A stretch of 38,762 nt of DNA, taken from Oscillospiraceae bacterium. Lineage in GTDB: Bacteria > Bacillota > Clostridia > Oscillospirales > Oscillospiraceae. Below are positions 25,052 to 32,451 of this stretch, one piece after another; the first letter of the stretch is position 1, and every line of letters begins with the position of its first letter. The position numbers and the translations under genes were made by a program. The notes under the pieces are model-generated. The model made no database searches, had not been told where the DNA came from, and worked only from the letters and a program-made list of their open reading frames with translations. The stretch spans positions 1 through 38,762 of the forward strand of contig JAFSET010000074.1 in NCBI GenBank assembly GCA_017435615.1, in the 5' to 3' direction.

Positions 25052-25064
25052 CCGGGAGAAAAGC

Positions 25065-25895
25065 ATGGAAAAGCTTTTGGAAAAAGTCAATCTGCGCTAT
25101 GTGATCTTTGCCCTTGGGGGATTGCTGGCGGCAGGATTGATCACGTTGGCGGTGCTGCTGATGCTCCCCAAGCCCCAGCCGGCACCGGCCTATGACGGCC
25201 CTCCCTCCGGGGCGGAATTTTTGGAGGAAAACCCCTTCGGACCGGAGGATTTCGCCCTGTCTGAGGACGGGTTTCTAAGCTGCCTTGCGGCGGAGTCTGT
25301 ACTGGGTATCGATGTATCCGCCTATCAGGGAGAAATCGACTGGTCAGCGGTGAAAAACGCCGGGGTGGAATTTGTGTTCATCCGGGTCGGCGGCAGAGGC
25401 ACCACAGAAGGTGGGCTTTATACCGACGACTGCGCCCAGCGGTACTATGAGGGAGCAAAGCAGGCAGGTCTGCAGGTAGGCGCTTACTTCTTCTCCCAGG
25501 CGATCACCCCGGAGGAGGCAGCAGAGGAAGCCCAATTTACTTTGGAGCAGATCCGTGGCTGGACCCTGGAGCTGCCTGTGGTCTATGATTGGGAATGGGT
25601 CAGTGAGGACAGCCGCACCGCAAATATGGATCAAGCCACCCTGACCCAATGCACCAAGGTTTTTTGTCAGCAGATCGAGGATGCCGGACTGGAGGCCGCG
25701 GTCTACTTCAACCACTCCCAGGGTACCCAGCTTTTGGACCTGAGAGAGCTGACGGACTACAGCTTTTGGCTGGCCCGTTATGAGACTTCCCCGGATTTCC
25801 CTTGCCGGGTGGATTACTGGCAGTATTCCTGCACCGGCACCGTCCCCGGTATCGAAACCGATGTGGACCTGAATTTATTTTTCCCTGCATCATAA
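25065..25895 (+). CDS. Membrane-anchored GH25 lysozyme
   Basis: This 276-residue protein has a single N-terminal membrane segment (about residues 12-34), a short Pro-rich linker and a GH25 muramidase domain. GIDVSAYQGEIDWSAVK is the first-strand motif with a catalytic Asp, FVFIRVGGRG follows, and VYDWEWV holds the acidic catalytic pair. The C-terminal WQYSCTGTVPGIETDVDLN matches the usual family ending. The enzyme cuts N-acetylmuramic acid linkages in peptidoglycan; anchoring suggests remodelling of the cell's own wall. ATG 25065 follows GGGAG; the longer reading from 24990 is inside the previous gene. Third gene of the prmA operon. Confidence 0.9.
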   Translation: MEKLLEKVNLRYVIFALGGLLAAGLITLAVLLMLPKPQPAPAYDGPPSGAEFLEENPFGPEDFALSEDGFLSCLAAESVLGIDVSAYQGEIDWSAVKNAGVEFVFIRVGGRGTTEGGLYTDDCAQRYYEGAKQAGLQVGAYFFSQAITPEEAAEEAQFTLEQIRGWTLELPVVYDWEWVSEDSRTANMDQATLTQCTKVFCQQIEDAGLEAAVYFNHSQGTQLLDLRELTDYSFWLARYETSPDFPCRVDYWQYSCTGTVPGIETDVDLNLFFPAS

Positions 25896-25946
25896 GACGC
25901 TAAGATCAAAGGAGCTGTCTGAAAACAATTTTGCAGAGTCCGGAAT

Positions 25947-25992
25947 AATAGCACAGAATTTGCGAAAACTACGCAGATTTTGTGCTATTTTT
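25947..25992 (+). terminator. Terminator of the prmA operon
   Basis: Arms 25947-25964 and 25972-25989 pair over 18 positions with two mismatches around a 7-base loop, then TTTTT. It lies 51 bases after the lysozyme stop. Confidence 0.8.
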
Positions 25993-26036
25993 GGCATCCG
26001 GATCAGGAAATTTACAAAATAGTCATAAAATTACTA

Positions 26037-26065
26037 TTGACAGTCATATGACCATATGATACAAT
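26037..26065 (+). promoter_or_regulatory. Near-consensus promoter with embedded operator-like dyad
   Basis: TTGACA (26037-26042), 17 bases, TACAAT (26060-26065). The spacer is almost entirely a dyad, TCATATG (26044-26050) and CATATGA (26053-26059) separated by AC, placed where a bound dimer would block RNA polymerase. The first gene of the operon is a helix-turn-helix protein, so autoregulation is plausible. Confidence 0.8.
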
Positions 26066-26109
26066 CAGTTTATCATCAAGGAACCGATGAAATACAGGAG
26101 GGATGAACA

Positions 26110-26676
26110 ATGAACTGGACAATTCCCGGAACGGCTCTGCAGAGCCCCAGGACCCAGGCACCCTTTCTCCGGGAGCAGCTTGAAGCTATGTTTCTCGGCG
26201 GCGGAATGGTGCTCAGTCAGGTCACCGCGGTGACCGGTCTGGAGACCCACACAATTCAAAATTGGGTCAAACGGGGGTTTTTATCCCCACCGGTGCAAAA
26301 ACGCTACTGTCTGAACCAGTTTTGCAGAATTGCCACCATCAATGCCTTAAAAGGCGTTCTGCCAATGGAACGGATCTGCGGCCTTTTGCGCTACATCAAC
26401 GGCACCCTGGACAGCGAGGCAGACGACCTGATCAGCGACACAGAGCTGTACATTCAGTTTGTGCTGCTGGCTTCCCGGGTCCGGGAGCTGATGGACGAAC
26501 AGGACCGGGATAAGATCCTGGAACAGGCACTGCAAAGCTATCAGGAGCCTGCCCCAGGCGCAAAGGACCGGGTCAAAAAAGTCCTGCGCGTCATGCTCAC
26601 CGCCTGGCTGGCCTCCAGAATGTGCCAGGAGGCGGAAGATATGATCAACAATTTAGAAAAGGAGAATGAACCATGA
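26110..26676 (+). CDS. DUF1836 helix-turn-helix protein
   Basis: This 188-residue protein resembles the DUF1836 family, which has an N-terminal MerR-like DNA-binding helix-turn-helix. The recognisable part is MVLSQVTAVTGLETHTIQNWVKRGFLSPP (residues about 36-64), followed by RYCLNQFCRIATINALKGVLPMERICGLLRYING. The C-terminal half is helical and may dimerise or sense a signal. ATG 26110 follows AGGAGG. Its stop overlaps hflK by four bases (ATGA), so it is coupled to the membrane-protease regulators downstream. It is the natural candidate to bind the dyad in the promoter at 26044-26059, although this is inferred from position. Confidence 0.82.
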   Translation: MNWTIPGTALQSPRTQAPFLREQLEAMFLGGGMVLSQVTAVTGLETHTIQNWVKRGFLSPPVQKRYCLNQFCRIATINALKGVLPMERICGLLRYINGTLDSEADDLISDTELYIQFVLLASRVRELMDEQDRDKILEQALQSYQEPAPGAKDRVKKVLRVMLTAWLASRMCQEAEDMINNLEKENEP

Positions 26677-27662
26677 ACGAAAACGGAACCTATAGCTGGT
26701 CCGCCAATTCCGGCGAAAAGAAGTCGGCGGACCCCAAAAAGCTTGGCAAGATCGTGCTGATCGGCGTCCTGGCACTGGCACTGCTCATCGGCGTGCTGAC
26801 CTGCTTCTACACAGTCGACGACAAGCAGCAGGCAGTGATCACCACCTTTGGCCAGGTCACGGACATTGCCGACGCAGGTCTGCATTTCAAGCTGCCCTTT
26901 GGCATCCAGCAGGCCCACAAGGTGGATGTGAATATCTACCAAAAAATCGAGCTGGGCTACACCACCGCAGCCGACGGCTCCACTGTATCCAACGCCAGTG
27001 AAAGCTCCATGATCACCGGTGACTACAACATCGTCAATGTGGACTTTTTCGTGGAGTACAAAATTTCCGACCCGGTACAGTATCTGTACTCTTCCAACCA
27101 GCCGGAGCTGATTTTGCGCAACCTCATTCAAAGCCAGGTGCGTAATGTGGTCGGCTCCTCCAGCGTGGACAATGTGCTTACCACCGGCAAGGAAAATATT
27201 CAGATGCAGGTCCGGGAGCTGGTAACGCAGATCCTGCAGGAGTATAACATCGGCCTGACTCTGGTGGATGTGCGTATTCAGGACGCGGAGCCTCCCACAC
27301 AGGACGTGATCGAGGCCTTCAAGTCCGTGGAAACCGCCAAGCAGCAGGCAGAAGCGGTGCTCAACGAGGCCAAGGCTTACCAAAACGCTAAGCTGCCGGA
27401 GGCTCAGGCCCAGGCAGACAAGCTGCTGCAAAACGCCGAGTACCTGAAGCAGAAGCGGATTAACGAGGCTTTGGAGCAGGTGGCTATGTTCAACGCTATG
27501 TACGCCGAGTATCAAAACGACCCGGAGATCACCCGGTCCAGAATGTACTATGAGGCCATTCAGCAGGTCTTGCCCGGCGTGAAGGTTTATATCAACACCG
27601 GCAGCAGTGAGGATGTGGATATGCTGCTGCCCCTGGATACTCTGACAGGAGGTACCCCGTAA
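26673..27662 (+). CDS. hflK: SPFH/Band 7 protein, HflK-like
   Basis: This 329-residue protein has one N-terminal membrane segment (about residues 25-46), then an SPFH/prohibitin domain (VDDKQQAVITTFGQVTDIADAGLHFKLPF) and a long Ala/Gln/Glu-rich coiled coil (about 215-275). HflK and HflC form a large membrane ring around the FtsH protease and restrain its access to substrates. The VETAKQQAEAVLNEAKAY motif is typical of HflK. ATG 26673 follows AAAGGAG and overlaps the DUF1836 stop; its own stop overlaps hflC (TAATG). No ftsH is in the window. Confidence 0.88.
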   Translation: MNENGTYSWSANSGEKKSADPKKLGKIVLIGVLALALLIGVLTCFYTVDDKQQAVITTFGQVTDIADAGLHFKLPFGIQQAHKVDVNIYQKIELGYTTAADGSTVSNASESSMITGDYNIVNVDFFVEYKISDPVQYLYSSNQPELILRNLIQSQVRNVVGSSSVDNVLTTGKENIQMQVRELVTQILQEYNIGLTLVDVRIQDAEPPTQDVIEAFKSVETAKQQAEAVLNEAKAYQNAKLPEAQAQADKLLQNAEYLKQKRINEALEQVAMFNAMYAEYQNDPEITRSRMYYEAIQQVLPGVKVYINTGSSEDVDMLLPLDTLTGGTP

Positions 27663-28534
27663 TGAAAAAATGGATCATCGCAGCCGTTGTGGCACTGCTG
27701 GCAGTCATCGTGCTGTCCAACGCTTTATACACCGTACAGGAAAATCAGTATGCCTGCACCTTCCGTTTCTCCGAGATCGTCAACACGGAAAATACCGCCG
27801 GTCTGCACGTGAAAGTGCCTTTTTTGGATCAGGTGCGGTTTTTCCCCAAGACCACTATGCTCTACGATATTCCCCCCTCTGAGGTGATCACCTCCGACAA
27901 GCAGAATATGACGGTAGACTGCTATATTCTTTGGAGCATTTCCGATGCCCAGCAGTTTTACAGATCTGTGGGCACCACCGGCGAGGCCGAAGCCCGGCTC
28001 AATGCCATCACCTACACCGCTATGAAGATCGCCATGGGCAAGCTGGCCCAGGCGGACATCATCAATATGAACGACGGCGCGGAGCGCAACGACATTTACG
28101 CAGGCATCACCGAAACCGTAAATCAGTCCGCCCAGGCCTACGGAATTTTGGTGGAGGATGTGAAGATCAAGCAGTTTGACCTGCCTCAAAGCAACCTGAC
28201 GGCAGTGTATAACCGAATGATCTCCGAGCGGAACCAGATGGCGGAAAAGTACACCGCCGACGGCGATTATGAGGCTTCCGTCATCCGCAACGAGGTGGAC
28301 AAAACCGTCAATATCACCATTTCCAACGCTGAGGCTCAGGCCGCCGCACTGGAAGCTGAGGGCGAGGCGGAATATATGCGTCTTCTGTCCGAGGCCTATA
28401 ACAGCGCAGACAAAAAGGATTTCTACGAGTTTATCCTGGCTTTGGATGCCCTGAAAAAGAGCCTCACCGGCACCGACAAAACGGTGATTTTGGATGAGGA
28501 CTCCGCTCTTGCCAAGATCCTGCTGGGAAGCTGA
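27662..28534 (+). CDS. hflC: SPFH/Band 7 protein, HflC-like
   Basis: This 290-residue partner of HflK has an N-terminal membrane segment (about residues 4-22), the SPFH opening YTVQENQYACTFRFSEIVNTENTAGLHVKVPF, the ITSDKQNMTVDCYILWSI strand pair and an MISERNQMAEKYTADGDYEA motif, close to the RxxxAxxxRxxG(E)E region of HflC. The C-terminal part (AALEAEGEAEYMRLLSEAYN...DFYEFILALDALKKSL) is the usual HflC coiled coil and tail. Translation is coupled to hflK by TAATG. It is the last gene before a separate GH94 transcription unit. Confidence 0.88.
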   Translation: MKKWIIAAVVALLAVIVLSNALYTVQENQYACTFRFSEIVNTENTAGLHVKVPFLDQVRFFPKTTMLYDIPPSEVITSDKQNMTVDCYILWSISDAQQFYRSVGTTGEAEARLNAITYTAMKIAMGKLAQADIINMNDGAERNDIYAGITETVNQSAQAYGILVEDVKIKQFDLPQSNLTAVYNRMISERNQMAEKYTADGDYEASVIRNEVDKTVNITISNAEAQAAALEAEGEAEYMRLLSEAYNSADKKDFYEFILALDALKKSLTGTDKTVILDEDSALAKILLGS

Positions 28535-28583
28535 GAAAGTTGAAAAATATAAATATAGTAGCCAAAAAGATAAACCCATGGCG

Positions 28584-28611
28584 TTGACTTCCCCTGTGCA
28601 ATTGTTATAAT
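28584..28611 (+). promoter_or_regulatory. Promoter of the GH94 phosphorylase
   Basis: TTGACT (28584-28589), a 16-base spacer and a perfect TATAAT (28606-28611) lie 33 bases before the start codon at 28645. Confidence 0.85.
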
Positions 28612-28644
28612 GAACCTGTGATCCATATGAAGGAGGTTTACCCA

Positions 28645-30918
28645 ATGGCACAGTTTGAAGCCGGTTATTTTGACCGGGAAAACCGAACGTTTATCATTAC
28701 CAATATGACCCCTGCCCGTCCTTTGGTCAACTATATTTGGAGCGAGGAGTTCATGATGTCCCTGGACCACTTTGGCTGCGGCAGCAGCTTCGGCAAGGTG
28801 GCCTACTCCACACGCCGTCCTTTGCTGGGCGGCGCAGGCTCCCGTCTGATCTATATCAAGGACCGGGAAAGTGGCGAATATTTCTGCGCCAATCAGCGCT
28901 ATACCGCCAAGCCCCACGATTTCCATCAGGCCCACATTGTCCCCGGCGGCCACACGGTCATCGGTGAGGAGCTGGGCATCCGGGTCCGTTTCTCCCTGAC
29001 CGCTCCCATGAAGGGCTTTGCGGAGCTTTGGAAGGTGGAGGTGGAAAACCGCACCGACAAAAACCGGGAGCTTTCCCTGTATGCCCACGCCCGTCTGCTG
29101 GCGGACTACACCGGCCATAATTCCTATACCCTGGCAGACTGGAATAATCAGGTAGGCGGCGTTTTGTACTCCCACGAGATCTATCCGGAGCCGGGTGTGA
29201 CCCACTACGAGCACGCCCATCTGTATTTCTGCAGCAGCTACCCGGTGAATTCCTACACCACCGATCAGAAGTATTTCTGCGGTCTGTACCGGACCTTCGC
29301 AGAACCGGTTTGCATGGAGCAGGACCGGCTGCCCAACAACGGCACCTCCTACTCCGACTCCAACACCACCGCCGTGGAGCAGCGGCTGACCCTGGCTCCC
29401 GGTGAGCAAAAGACGATCTACTACGTGGCCGGCATGGCCAAGACCGTGGAGGAAGCTGCCCAGTGCGCCAAGGCCTATCTGGCAGAGGGGCTTTTTGAGC
29501 AGACTATGCAATCACGCACCGAAAAGGCCCGTGCCACAGAGAAGGTATTTTGGCTGAATTCCGGCAATGACTATATGGACGATATGGTCAACACCTGGCT
29601 GAAAAATCAGGTGGACCTGGGCAAGACCTGGGCCAGAGTTTACGGCTGCGGCTTCCGGGATGTGATGCAGGATGTGGCCGGCTTTGGCTCTTTGGATCCC
29701 AAGGTGGCCCGTGAGAAAATTCTGCTGTGCCTGCGCCATCAGTTCCCCAACGGCAACACCATCCGGATGTTCGAGCCCATTATGAGAAGGGACTACCGGG
29801 ACGGCGCAGCCTGGATCCCGGAAACCGTTTCCGTGTACCTGAACGAGTCCGGTGACGCTGACTTCTTGAATGTAGAGTGTCCCTACTTTGAAAGTGAAGA
29901 AACCGGCACTGTGCTGGATCATATCCGCCGGGGCATGACCTTCCTGACCACGGTAACCGGCGAGCACGGCCTGTGCCTGTGGGGTGCCGGTGACTGGAAC
30001 GACTCCACCAATGCCGCAGGTCTCAGAGGCAAGGGTGAGAGCGTGTGGCTGTCCATTGCGGCGGTGAAGGCCCTGAAGACCTTTGCCAAGCTTCTGACGG
30101 ATGTGGGCATGACCGACGAGGCACAGAAGTGGCTCCGTGAAGCGGAACTTATGACCGAAAAGGTCAACAAGTACGGCTGGGATGAAGACCACTACATCCA
30201 CGGCTACAACGACGATATGAAAAAGGTCGGCGCTTACACCTCCGAAGGTGCCAAGTTCTACCTGAATATGCAGTCCTGGGCCGTGCTGGCGGATATCAAG
30301 CAGGGCCAGGAAGGCCATAAGCTGATGGACCGGGTGGAAGAAGAGCTGCGCTGCAGCTACGGCTATGTGCAGTGCGCCCCCTCCTACACCAAGGGTGACC
30401 CCACCATCGGCCGTACCACCTACTTTGTCCCCGGCTGTGTGGAAAACGGCGCGGTGTACAACCACGGCGTGACCTTCAAAATTGCTGCGGACTGCCATTT
30501 GGGCAGAGGTGACTTAGCTTACAGCACCATCCGTTCCATTATGGCGGACAATCCGGAGCTGTACGGCTGCGGCGTGGAGCCCTATGCCATGACCAATATG
30601 TACATCGGACCGGAAAATCCCTACTGCGCCAAGTACGCCCCCTGTTCCTGGATCACCGGCACAGCCGGCTGGATGTACCGCTGCATCACCGAATATCTGA
30701 TGGGTGTGCAGGCGGACTGGACCGGCCTGAAAATCGTGCCTTGTATTCCTCAGGAGCTGGACGGCACAAAGATCTCCCGGATCTACCGGGGCGCTACCTA
30801 CAACATCACCATCCACAAGGGTCAGCATCCCATGGTGGTGGACGGACAGGAAGTAAGCTGCAATATTGCCCCCATCTTCCCCGCCGGAACCACCCATACC
30901 GTGGAGGTTTGGTGTTAA
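28645..30918 (+). CDS. GH94-family disaccharide phosphorylase
   Basis: This 757-residue protein belongs to the cellobiose-phosphorylase-like family GH94. These cytoplasmic enzymes split beta-linked gluco-disaccharides or chito-disaccharides with phosphate, saving ATP. Hallmarks are the N-terminal FGCGSSFGKVAYST region, GCGFRDVMQDVAGF, the catalytic segment GAGDWNDSTNAAG (DWND at residues 450-453), VPGCVENGAVYNHG and SWITGTAGWMYRCITEYLMG. The length is slightly below cellobiose phosphorylase (about 810). Substrate specificity among cellobiose, laminaribiose, chitobiose and others cannot be decided here. ATG 28645 follows AAGGAGG. It is a single gene with its own promoter; no sugar transporter is adjacent. 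Confidence 0.9.
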   Translation: MAQFEAGYFDRENRTFIITNMTPARPLVNYIWSEEFMMSLDHFGCGSSFGKVAYSTRRPLLGGAGSRLIYIKDRESGEYFCANQRYTAKPHDFHQAHIVPGGHTVIGEELGIRVRFSLTAPMKGFAELWKVEVENRTDKNRELSLYAHARLLADYTGHNSYTLADWNNQVGGVLYSHEIYPEPGVTHYEHAHLYFCSSYPVNSYTTDQKYFCGLYRTFAEPVCMEQDRLPNNGTSYSDSNTTAVEQRLTLAPGEQKTIYYVAGMAKTVEEAAQCAKAYLAEGLFEQTMQSRTEKARATEKVFWLNSGNDYMDDMVNTWLKNQVDLGKTWARVYGCGFRDVMQDVAGFGSLDPKVAREKILLCLRHQFPNGNTIRMFEPIMRRDYRDGAAWIPETVSVYLNESGDADFLNVECPYFESEETGTVLDHIRRGMTFLTTVTGEHGLCLWGAGDWNDSTNAAGLRGKGESVWLSIAAVKALKTFAKLLTDVGMTDEAQKWLREAELMTEKVNKYGWDEDHYIHGYNDDMKKVGAYTSEGAKFYLNMQSWAVLADIKQGQEGHKLMDRVEEELRCSYGYVQCAPSYTKGDPTIGRTTYFVPGCVENGAVYNHGVTFKIAADCHLGRGDLAYSTIRSIMADNPELYGCGVEPYAMTNMYIGPENPYCAKYAPCSWITGTAGWMYRCITEYLMGVQADWTGLKIVPCIPQELDGTKISRIYRGATYNITIHKGQHPMVVDGQEVSCNIAPIFPAGTTHTVEVWC

Positions 30919-30931
30919 ATAAATAAAAAAC

Positions 30932-30991
30932 AGGGGCTGTAAAAAGTCCCGTAAAAATGCAGGCTGTGCCGAAAGGTACAGCCTGCAAAAA
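30932..30991. repeat. 60-bp hairpin repeat, copy R1
   Basis: The block opens AGGGGCTGTAAAAA, whose GGGGCT can pair with AGTCCC. It ends in a 12-bp stem (30959-30970 with 30975-30986, one G-T pair) capped by a GAAA loop. A near-identical copy, R2, in the same orientation lies at 33031-33092. R1 follows the GH94 stop by 13 bases and probably helps end its transcript. The 298-base gap up to the next gene also holds the hairpin at 31002-31036 and the weak promoter. Confidence 0.85.
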
Positions 30992-31001
30992 CATTTATAG
31001 A

Positions 31002-31036
31002 GAAACGGCTGGATCAGCGGAAGAACCAACCGTTTC
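31002..31036 (+). terminator. Possible GH94 terminator hairpin
   Basis: GAAACGGCTGG (31002-31012) pairs with CCAACCGTTTC (31026-31036) with one mismatch, then GTGTTTTA. It is weaker than the other terminators in the window. Confidence 0.45.
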
Positions 31037-31180
31037 GTGTTTTAATCTAACTACGATGAAAAACCACAAAAGGGACGCTGATGATATACTGATCTGAATA
31101 ATGAGTGATGAGTACAAAGCACGCATAACACTATTTCAAAAATTTTTAATTAAGAGGTAGATTTTTGTGAAAGAATCCTT

Positions 31181-31186
31181 TATAAT
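31181..31186 (+). promoter_or_regulatory. Likely -10 box of the GHKL/STAS/PIN module
   Basis: A perfect TATAAT lies 30 bases before the first start codon in very AT-rich DNA. No good -35 box is present at 16-18 bases (TAGATT at 31158); TTGTGA at 31165 is too close. The promoter may need an activator or be weak. Confidence 0.45.
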
Positions 31187-31216
31187 AATTAAACTAAACT
31201 GTAGAGTGGGAGGAGT

Positions 31217-32077
31217 ATGTGTTTGGAAATCATTGCTTTAGATAGTTCCCTCACATCAACAAAGCCATCTTACAGTAGATTTGCTGACATTCAGCAAAAA
31301 ATCATTCACTCTACAGATCCCAATATTTTGGTGCATGTTAATATTGAAACTCGTCTTGGTCTTTCTTTTTTATTCTGCATCAGCACACTGCCTTTGTTAG
31401 CAAAAAGCCATGGAAAGCGAATTCAGATTTTCTGTAATAAGAAGAGCCAGCAGCTTTTCTATAATGGTGGTTATATCCCTAAAGAAATTTGTGACAAAGA
31501 GGATATCGACATTGCACCTTATTTAGAAGATTCTGCTCGCGTGATTACTGATGTGAATGACGTTCTAACATTAGTGACAGAAATCAAGAAGGACGCTCCT
31601 GTTGAGATGAGCGAGAAAGTCGCGGAGATATTTACTTCAAGAGCAGGAGAAATGTACAACAATAGCATTGAGCACTCTGAAGGCGAATATGTTATTGGAG
31701 GGAAGTATTTTAAAAATCAGAAGAACAAATATTGCTTTGCTTGTTACGACACCGGAATAGGCATCCCTCAAAAGGTTATTCGTAATGTAAATAGTAACTT
31801 TACAGATAGAGAAGCCTTTGCATGGGCATTAAAGAGAGGTAATAGTACTGCAAGTCGATCATCTGGTGTATTGGTTCCTCGTGGATTAGGTTTGGACATG
31901 CTGCGTAGTTTTGCCAAAGCAAATGATGGAACAATCAGAGTTTGCAGCGGAAAAACAATGTACATATACAATAGCAAAAAAGGCGAGCAGTATTTTGAAT
32001 TGAATGCTTCGTTTGTTGGAACACTATTTGAAATGGATATCATTGCTGACAACCAGCATTTATATGTTCTAAAGTGA
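31217..32077 (+). CDS. GHKL (histidine-kinase-like) ATPase
   Basis: This 286-residue protein is soluble. Residues 1-130 are of unknown fold; residues about 131-280 form a GHKL ATP-binding domain. The N-box is EMYNNSIEHS (E145, N148/N149, H153), the G1 box DTGIGIP (178-184), the G2 box RGLGLDML (222-229) and a G3-like GTLFEMDI (268-275). There is no phospho-acceptor histidine domain or membrane segment, so it resembles anti-sigma kinases (RsbW/SpoIIAB) or MORC/DNA-mismatch-type ATPases more than a sensor kinase. GGGAGGAG lies only 3 bases before ATG 31217; TTG 31223 has better spacing. AT-rich codons differ from the neighbours. It is first of three genes and nearly overlaps the STAS-like gene, suggesting a complex. 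Confidence 0.85.
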   Translation: MCLEIIALDSSLTSTKPSYSRFADIQQKIIHSTDPNILVHVNIETRLGLSFLFCISTLPLLAKSHGKRIQIFCNKKSQQLFYNGGYIPKEICDKEDIDIAPYLEDSARVITDVNDVLTLVTEIKKDAPVEMSEKVAEIFTSRAGEMYNNSIEHSEGEYVIGGKYFKNQKNKYCFACYDTGIGIPQKVIRNVNSNFTDREAFAWALKRGNSTASRSSGVLVPRGLGLDMLRSFAKANDGTIRVCSGKTMYIYNSKKGEQYFELNASFVGTLFEMDIIADNQHLYVLK

Positions 32078-32082
32078 TTATG

Positions 32083-32088
32083 AAGGGG
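32083..32088 (+). promoter_or_regulatory. Ribosome binding site deciding the STAS-like start
   Basis: AAGGGG at 32083-32088 lies 9 bases before ATG 32098. Upstream GTG 32074, which overlaps the previous stop, and ATG 32080 have no such site. Confidence 0.65.
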
Positions 32089-32097
32089 TTTTCGTAT

Positions 32098-32439
32098 ATG
32101 ATAAGAGCTAGTGAGTATATTAAAACAGGGTTTTCTGCAAATGACGCAGAATGCCTTGGCACGATTATTGAGCCAATGGTAGGCCATGGTGAGAAAATTC
32201 AAATTGATTTCTCAAATATCAAAATTTTTACAACACTGTTTTTCAATATTGCATTAACAAAGTACATTGTTCAATTTGGACCCCAGAAGTATGAGGAAAT
32301 GTTTGAGATTCTAAACTTGTCAGAAGTTGGTCAAAGTACCTATCAGCATTCATTTGATAATGCAGTCGAATACTATAAACTTTCTGCTGCACAAAAAAGC
32401 GAGCAAACAGCCCTCCTTTCTGATTTTGATGAAGACTAA
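32098..32439 (+). CDS. STAS-like (DUF4325) protein
   Basis: This 113-residue protein resembles the STAS-like DUF4325 family: MIRASEYIKTGFSANDAECLG, the core strand KIQIDFSNIKIF (D37), then a helix TTLFFNIALTKYIVQFG. Aligned by eye with the anti-anti-sigma factor RsbV (DLSxVxxxDSTG), T46 falls at the position of the phosphorylated serine. STAS proteins are the usual partners of GHKL kinases, and such a kinase gene lies directly upstream. The C-terminus is acidic (LLSDFDED). The stop overlaps the ribosome site of the PIN gene. Function by analogy is as the antagonist or regulator of the ATPase; this is inferred. Confidence 0.75.
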   Translation: MIRASEYIKTGFSANDAECLGTIIEPMVGHGEKIQIDFSNIKIFTTLFFNIALTKYIVQFGPQKYEEMFEILNLSEVGQSTYQHSFDNAVEYYKLSAAQKSEQTALLSDFDED

Positions 32440-32451
32440 GGAGGACCAAAT

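Noticed and set aside
31217-32077. Two-component sensor kinase
   Set aside because: It has no membrane segment, no phospho-acceptor histidine helix and no response regulator beside it.
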